Source: UMGS1519 sp050951095 (GTDB lineage Bacteria > Actinomycetota > Coriobacteriia > Coriobacteriales > Eggerthellaceae). From it: DNA of 64,000 nucleotides. The notes beneath the pieces were generated by a model. The model did no database searches. It was not told where the DNA came from and was given only the letters and a program-made list of their open reading frames with translations. Below, one piece after another: positions 59,838 to 64,000 of this stretch. Positions within the stretch are counted from its first letter, which is position 1, and each line of letters starts with the position of its first letter. Both the position numbers and the translations under genes were made by a program. The stretch is taken from NCBI GenBank assembly GCA_050951095.1, contig JBMNIQ010000003.1, positions 310,001-374,000 of the forward strand, given 5' to 3'.

Positions 59838-60830
59838 CTATCTTCCGGCATCGATGCCGTCCAGCCAGGCGAACAGCGCGCGCAGCTCCGGCTGCGCCTC
59901 CACCTGCCGCCGATGCAGCGTTACCGTAAGTATCATGTGCTGCCATGTCCAGCGGGGGATGGTGAACACGTGCGCGATGGGCTTTGCGCTGCCCGCTTCG
60001 CGTGTGCGGGCATCTGCCGCATTCCCTGACGTCAAGGCGTTCAGCCGTGCGGCGAATGCCGTTTCGCTGGCATACGGGCTCATCTTATCCGAGAAACCGT
60101 GGATGCTGAAGAACGGCACGGGCGGATGGCCCGGCGGAAAGTTCGCGGGCGTAAGGAATTCGATGGGCGACCACGGTACCAGCGCCTGATGCATGGCCCA
60201 GCGGCTGCGGCGCCCATACGTTCGCTCGTTGCACGTGCCCGCATGCGTGTCCAGCTTCACGTACCGATGCCATACGGCGTAGCCGGGGAACGGGCGGAGC
60301 ATCATGTCGTCGGCATGCGTGATGCCCGCCACGGAGATGCAGCCCGCAATGCGTTCGGCATCCAGGCCGTAGCGGCGCTGCAGGTCCCTGCCGTAGCAGA
60401 GCAGCGTTGCCAGATGCCCGCCGCACGACGTGCCTCCGATGACGATGCGCTGTGCGGGCCGGTTATTCTCATCAAGCCAGTTCAGGGCTGCATTCACGCC
60501 GTTGAACGCGTCGTCGGCCTGGGCGGGGAACGGATGGAACGGGACCCAGCGGAAGCCCACGGACACGAACCGGTATCCCTGCGCGTTGTATACGTTCGCG
60601 GCGTCGATCATGGATTCCGGGTCGCCGAGCAGGTACGCCCCGCCGTGGAAGTAGAACACGACCGTGGAATGCGTCACGGTATCGGGTTCGTACAGCACGC
60701 AGTGCTGCAGCTTGTGCGGGCCGAACGGGATGATGATGGGGGCGGAGCTCCGGCCGTTCGGGTGATGATTGTAATAGGCGCGCGTGAGGTAGGCCGCCGG
60801 CGTCGAGAGCAGTTCGTATAAGCAGCCCAT
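59838..60830 (-). CDS. Alpha/beta hydrolase, HSL-type esterase
   Basis: 330 residues. The oxyanion motif FHGGAYLLGD is near residue 62, the nucleophile in GTSCGGH (Ser) near 133, and candidate Asp in FSDKMSP and His near the C-terminus complete the set. This is the hormone-sensitive-lipase-like family (esterases for short acyl or aryl esters). AAGGAGG precedes the ATG. First gene of an esterase-LysR-MetE-like run. Confidence 0.88.
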   Translation of the reverse strand: MGCLYELLSTPAAYLTRAYYNHHPNGRSSAPIIIPFGPHKLQHCVLYEPDTVTHSTVVFYFHGGAYLLGDPESMIDAANVYNAQGYRFVSVGFRWVPFHPFPAQADDAFNGVNAALNWLDENNRPAQRIVIGGTSCGGHLATLLCYGRDLQRRYGLDAERIAGCISVAGITHADDMMLRPFPGYAVWHRYVKLDTHAGTCNERTYGRRSRWAMHQALVPWSPIEFLTPANFPPGHPPVPFFSIHGFSDKMSPYASETAFAARLNALTSGNAADARTREAGSAKPIAHVFTIPRWTWQHMILTVTLHRRQVEAQPELRALFAWLDGIDAGR

Positions 60831-60956
60831 CGCATGCCTCCTTCCCGTTCGCGCTGACCCTATGGTAGCGGAAAACGGAAGCGGGCCGCCATGGGCTGCG
60901 CTGTGCGGATCCCGGGATGCCGGCGGGATTGCGGCATCCCGGCAGATGCCGGCGTC

Positions 60957-61736
60957 TTACAGGCCGAACGCGTAGCCGGTCATGGAGATGGAACCCAGGT
61001 TGCGGACGTTGTTGAACACGTGCGGCTTTTCGCCTTGCGAAGCACCCAGCACGTATGCCAGGGGCAGGAAATGGTCGGGCGTGGGCACGGCGTATGCGGC
61101 ATGCGGGAGCTTCCCGTATGCCAGCACCGCCTCGTCGTCGCGTGCCTGGACGGCCGTGCGGACGGCGCTGTCGAACGCGTCGGCCATCGGCGTGCCGTGC
61201 GGGTTGTCCCATTCCACGGCCCTCAGGTTGTGGACCACGTTGCCGCTTCCCAGCACGAGATATCCCTCGTCGCGCAATGCGGCAAGCTTCCGTCCCACCT
61301 CGTAGCTTTCCCGTGCATCAAGCTGGCGGCTCACGCTGAATTCCGTAATGGGGATGTCCGCCTGCGGGAACATGTGCACGAGAGGGGTCCAGACGCCGTG
61401 GTCGATGCCCCACTGGTTGTTCTCCTGCACACGCAGGCCGGGGAGGTCCAGCACGGCGCGGCCCAGCTCGGGGCTGCCGGCCGCAGGGTAATCCACTTCG
61501 TAGAGCTCGTCCGGGAAGCCGTACATGTCGTAGATCTGCTTCGGATGCTCGTCCGTTTGGACGTTCGTGCAGTTCGTGTACCAATGCGCGGAGATGGCAA
61601 GGATGGCCTTCGGCTTCCCGTGGGCGGCGATGATGTCGTCGCCGATCCGCCGGAGCTCGCGCGTTTCGCCATCGTGCGCAAGCGCCAGCATGGGGCTGCC
61701 GTGGCCGACGAACAGGGCGGGCATTCTCTTCGTCAT
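60957..61736 (-). CDS. DODA-type extradiol dioxygenase family protein
   Basis: 259 residues. Non-haem metal ligands by family position: His in LFVGHGSPM, His in ILAISAHWYT, His in GIDHGVWTPL and His in PTPDHFLPLAY. This matches the YgiD/DODA class III ring-cleavage family acting on catecholic compounds such as DOPA. Divergent from an HxlR regulator, a common arrangement for redox- or quinone-responsive control. Confidence 0.9.
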   Translation of the reverse strand: MTKRMPALFVGHGSPMLALAHDGETRELRRIGDDIIAAHGKPKAILAISAHWYTNCTNVQTDEHPKQIYDMYGFPDELYEVDYPAAGSPELGRAVLDLPGLRVQENNQWGIDHGVWTPLVHMFPQADIPITEFSVSRQLDARESYEVGRKLAALRDEGYLVLGSGNVVHNLRAVEWDNPHGTPMADAFDSAVRTAVQARDDEAVLAYGKLPHAAYAVPTPDHFLPLAYVLGASQGEKPHVFNNVRNLGSISMTGYAFGL

Positions 61737-61830
61737 GATAATCCTCGTTTCTGCTGTTGGGCGGTCGGTATGTTTCTTATACTGAAGAACGTACCGTGCC
61801 GCGCGGCACGTGTCGATACCGATTTATCGT

Positions 61831-61843
61831 CGTACCTAGTACG
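61831..61843. promoter_or_regulatory. Candidate HxlR operator
   Basis: A perfect dyad CGTAC-CTA-GTACG lies in the 223-bp region between the divergent DODA-type and HxlR genes. A related half-site ACGTACCGTGCC is at 61788-61800. The size suits an HxlR dimer. Confidence 0.55.
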
Positions 61844-61858
61844 TTTCGGGGTACCGTG

Positions 61859-61902
61859 GCCGGCATCGGCATTGTGGCCGGCCACGGCATGCCGATGCCG
61901 GC
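61859..61902. repeat. Nested inverted repeat in the hxlR leader
   Basis: GCCGGCATCGGCAT (61859-61872) pairs perfectly with ATGCCGATGCCGGC (61889-61902). The 16-nt loop contains its own palindrome TGGCCGGCCA. The structure precedes the HxlR ATG by 57 bp and has no T-tract, so it is not a simple terminator. Confidence 0.7.
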
Positions 61903-61959
61903 GTGCCGGTGCGCGCAACGGTGCGCGATACGGGATGAGCGAGAAGGAGAGGATGCGCT

Positions 61960-62346
61960 ATGGCGAAGGATGACGTTGCGGGGTTCGGGAGATGCCCGTT
62001 TGTCACGTCGCAGAAGCTTCTGCAGGGCAAGTGGTCCATCCTCATCATGCACTACCTGTCGGAAGGCACGCTCCGCTTCGGCGAATTGCAGTCCCGCATG
62101 CCGGAAGTGACGCATTCCACGCTGTCGGCGCAGCTCAAGCGCTTGGAAGAGGAAGGGCTGGTGAACCGCCGCGCGTATTCCGAGGTCCCGCCGCGCGTGG
62201 AGTACACGCTCACGCCCATCGGTGCCTCGTTCCAGCCCGTGCTGGACAGCATCGAGGATTGGGGCAACGAATACATCGCCTACCTGAACCGCACGGCCGA
62301 TGCAGCCGACGCTGACGATGCCGGCGAAGGGGCCGTGCAAGCATAA
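61960..62346 (+). CDS. HxlR-family transcriptional regulator
   Basis: 128 residues. Core: GRCPFVTSQKLLQGKWSILIMHYLSEGTLRFGELQSRMPEVTHSTLSAQLKRLEEEGLVNRRAYSEVPPRVEYTLTPIG, the HxlR winged helix. The Cys in GRCPF is at the position of the redox Cys in HypR/YodB-type members, so thiol or quinone sensing is plausible. AAGGAGAGG precedes the ATG. Divergent from the dioxygenase gene. Confidence 0.94.
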   Translation: MAKDDVAGFGRCPFVTSQKLLQGKWSILIMHYLSEGTLRFGELQSRMPEVTHSTLSAQLKRLEEEGLVNRRAYSEVPPRVEYTLTPIGASFQPVLDSIEDWGNEYIAYLNRTADAADADDAGEGAVQA

Positions 62347-62606
62347 GCGTTCGGTGCGCGGGCGCGCGTTTCCGAAAACGGTAACGTAGGCTCAAATGGA
62401 TGGAAACGTCCGAGAAACAGGCGTCCGCTACTCTGAATATGCCCGCATCGGACAGGGCGGGCGTCCCGATGGAAGCCGCGTTGCTCCCGGCGGGAAACCC
62501 TTTCGGAATACGAGGACGATATCTCGGCAGTTGCCTGCGCCAGGTCTGCGAAGCCGCGGGAACGGAAGCGATTCGAAGAGATTCGCCAGCCCGCGCGAAC
62601 GGGCCC

Positions 62607-63005
62607 TTACGAGGAGCCGTAGCCCATGGCGCGCAACTGGTCCTCATCCATTCCGAAGTAATGGCCCACTTCATGCACGACGGTCTTGCGCACGTTCTCG
62701 AACAGGCTCTCCTTCGACCAGGCCATGCGCTCGTGCGGTCCTTTGAACACGGTGATCATATCCGGCATGCTGCTGTAACCGCCGTAATCTGCGCCGCGCT
62801 TGCTCAGCGGAATGCCGCTGTACAGCCCCAGCAGTTCCCGCCGACCCTGGCACTCTGATTGCACCATGGAGGCGCGCTGCCCGGCGTCGGGTTCGTCCTG
62901 CATGCAGAATGCGACGTTGTCGATCTGGTCGCGGAAGCGTGCGGGGATGCACTCGATGCCGCGCCGAACGGCTTCCTCGAATTCGTCTTCGGTCACTTCG
63001 AACAT
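62607..63005 (-). CDS. Metallopeptidase-family protein (zincin-like)
   Basis: 132 residues. The motif TVVHEVGHYFGMDEDQLRAMGY near residues 109-128 is the HExxH plus downstream Glu/Asp arrangement of the small 'metallopeptidase family' zincins. MFEVTEDEFEEAVRRGIECIPARFRDQIDNVAF at the N-terminus is also characteristic. The biological substrate is unknown. Convergent with hxlR; the 260 bp between them (62347-62606) holds nothing I recognise. Confidence 0.87.
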   Translation of the reverse strand: MFEVTEDEFEEAVRRGIECIPARFRDQIDNVAFCMQDEPDAGQRASMVQSECQGRRELLGLYSGIPLSKRGADYGGYSSMPDMITVFKGPHERMAWSKESLFENVRKTVVHEVGHYFGMDEDQLRAMGYGSS

Positions 63006-63091
63006 GCGCGCTTTCGCCCTTTCCTTTAGGAAAACGGTGTCCTCATTGTAGCGGTTCGCATTGCGGGCCCCGGGCAGGCGCGCGTTCACGG

Positions 63092-63097
63092 TAGAAT
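63092..63097 (+). promoter_or_regulatory. -10 element of an apparently leaderless rluA-type gene
   Basis: TAGAAT ends 7 bp before the ATG at 63105. No ribosome site lies between, so translation probably begins at the 5' end of the transcript. Confidence 0.5.
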
Positions 63098-63104
63098 CCG
63101 CCGT

Positions 63105-64000
63105 ATGAGAATGATTTCCTGCACAGTTTCCCCCGAATTCGACGGCGCCACCGTGCAGGAGGCGCTGTGTGGGCAGCTGCAGGTCAGCGTCCGCTGCGTG
63201 CGGCGCGCGAAGCAGCGTGCGGGCGGCATTCTGCTTGATGGGGAAGCGACATGGACGCCGATGCGCGTGCGCGCCGGGCAGACCGTGTCCCTGGCCATCG
63301 ACGATGGGCTCCGCCCCGGGCGGACGGGGGTGGTCCCGCAGCCGGGGCACGTGGCCGTGGTGCATCGCGATGAGGATGTGCTGGTCGTGGACAAGCCGGC
63401 GGGCCAGGTGATGTACCCGGGCCCCGGCCATCCCAGCGGGACGCTGCTGAATTACGTGATGCAGTACTTCCTGGACCATGGCTGCGACGGCTATCCGCAT
63501 GCCGCGAACCGCATCGACGGGACCACCTCCGGCCTGGTGGTGTTCGCCACATCCTCGTACGTGAAGGACCGCCTGCAGCGCCAGCTCCACACGAATGCGT
63601 TCCAGCGCGATTACCTGGCAATCTGCGAAGGCGAGCTGCCGTGCTGCCAAGGTGTGGTGGATCAGCCGATCGCGCGTGTGGAGCAGGGGCGCATCGGGTT
63701 CGCGGTGGACCCGGCCGGCAAGCCGGCCGTTACGCGCTATCGCGTCATCGGTACGTTCGAGCTGCCGTGCGGCGGCACGCGCGCATCTCTTGTGCGCCTG
63801 CGCCTGGAAACGGGACGGACGCACCAGATCCGCCTCCATATGGCCTATCTGGGCCATCCGCTGCTGGGGGATGCGTTCTACGGCACGCGCTCGGATGCCA
63901 TCGGGCGCGCGGCGCTCCATTCGCACGGCCTTGCGCTGGACCATCCCGTGACGGGGCGGCGGTTGACGTGCACGGCGCCGCTGCCGCATGACATGGCACG
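63105..64000 (+). CDS. RluA-family pseudouridine synthase (3' end beyond window)
   Basis: 298 codons are visible and the frame runs off the right edge. The catalytic Asp is in ANRIDGTTSGLVVF near residue 141 (family HRLDxxTSG; His is replaced by Asn here). VVHRDEDVLVVDKPAG near 87-102 and LETGRTHQIRLHMAYLGHPLLGD near 230-255 are diagnostic. It isomerises uridine in rRNA or tRNA; which site cannot be told. An N-terminal S4-like region may be present (residues ~1-60). Start chosen at the first ATG; a second ATG is two codons on. Confidence 0.9.
   Translation, partial: MRMISCTVSPEFDGATVQEALCGQLQVSVRCVRRAKQRAGGILLDGEATWTPMRVRAGQTVSLAIDDGLRPGRTGVVPQPGHVAVVHRDEDVLVVDKPAGQVMYPGPGHPSGTLLNYVMQYFLDHGCDGYPHAANRIDGTTSGLVVFATSSYVKDRLQRQLHTNAFQRDYLAICEGELPCCQGVVDQPIARVEQGRIGFAVDPAGKPAVTRYRVIGTFELPCGGTRASLVRLRLETGRTHQIRLHMAYLGHPLLGDAFYGTRSDAIGRAALHSHGLALDHPVTGRRLTCTAPLPHDMA

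Noticed and set aside
62347..62606. Cobalamin riboswitch or small gene between hxlR and the zincin gene
   Set aside because: GCCAGG-like and GGGAAA-like pieces occur but not in the B12-box order, and the region lies between convergent genes with no gene to regulate. Open frames here have no ribosome site or known motif.
1..64000. Prophage, CRISPR-Cas or restriction/defence island
   Set aside because: No phage structural genes, integrase, cas genes, repeat-spacer array or restriction-modification genes were seen; the only mobile elements recognised are the two IS copies.

Overview
This 64-kb window is a high-GC bacterial chromosome segment. It most likely comes from a Coriobacteriia actinobacterium, probably near Eggerthellaceae. 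That placement is inference from several features: a LuxR-type regulator fused to a large membrane domain, a Tat-signal protein at the left edge, DapL, GC-rich codon use and apparently leaderless genes. No 16S rRNA gene is present, so it is not proven.

Layout. 1-5.4 kb: a partial Tat-exported protein, then a tRNA(Tyr-Thr-Met)-tuf-rpmG-tRNA(Trp)-secE-nusG-rplK-rplA translation block; rplJL does not follow. 5.4-6.9 kb: IS3-family element copy 1. 7-12 kb: a possible cell-wall module (D-aspartate-ligase-like ATP-grasp enzyme, class-II asparagine synthetase/amidotransferase, NlpC/P60 hydrolase). 12-20 kb: GH3 glucosidase, a CrcB fluoride-channel pair, map, dtd, a glutaredoxin, a secreted protein, dapL and a HAD phosphatase. 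20-23.6 kb: a TPP-riboswitch operon (thiM, thiamine-binding protein, thiE, four-cluster ferredoxin). 23.7-30 kb: metabolic genes, ending with an amino-acid:Na+ symporter under a glycine riboswitch. 30-43 kb: a membrane LuxR regulator followed by a tightly overlapping operon for siroheme-dependent heme synthesis (precorrin-2 dehydrogenase, hemA, hemC, cobA-hemD, ahbC, hemB, an ahbD-ahbA-ahbB fusion, hemL), then tRNA-Glu. 43-49 kb: pepF and a phosphate-type block (PhoU-like, PhoB/PhoR-like, Ppx). 49.5-62.4 kb: an accessory region rich in regulators (two MarR, LysR, HxlR) with a DMT transporter, VOC protein, class III CoA-transferase, IS copy 2, a YaaH-type transporter, a DUF6282-like metal-dependent protein, a MetE-like protein, an esterase and a DODA-type dioxygenase. 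62.6-64 kb: a zincin and a partial RluA-family pseudouridine synthase.

Most striking observations. (1) Both IS copies sit in the loop of a perfect Rho-independent terminator hairpin, each with a 3-bp target duplication, which suggests terminator-loop targeting. (2) The copies differ in length by one base, and their frameshift runs differ by one base: copy 1 has A7 and needs a -1 frameshift, while copy 2 has A8 and encodes a permanently fused transposase. (3) The heme operon encodes almost every enzyme from glutamyl-tRNA to heme through siroheme, with the terminal radical-SAM enzyme fused to both siroheme decarboxylase subunits and carrying a His-Pro-Gly-Gly repeat tail. (4) A MarR gene is followed by a small basic single-membrane-span protein at two separate places.

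All functional calls come from reading motifs and from remembered family features. No database search was run.
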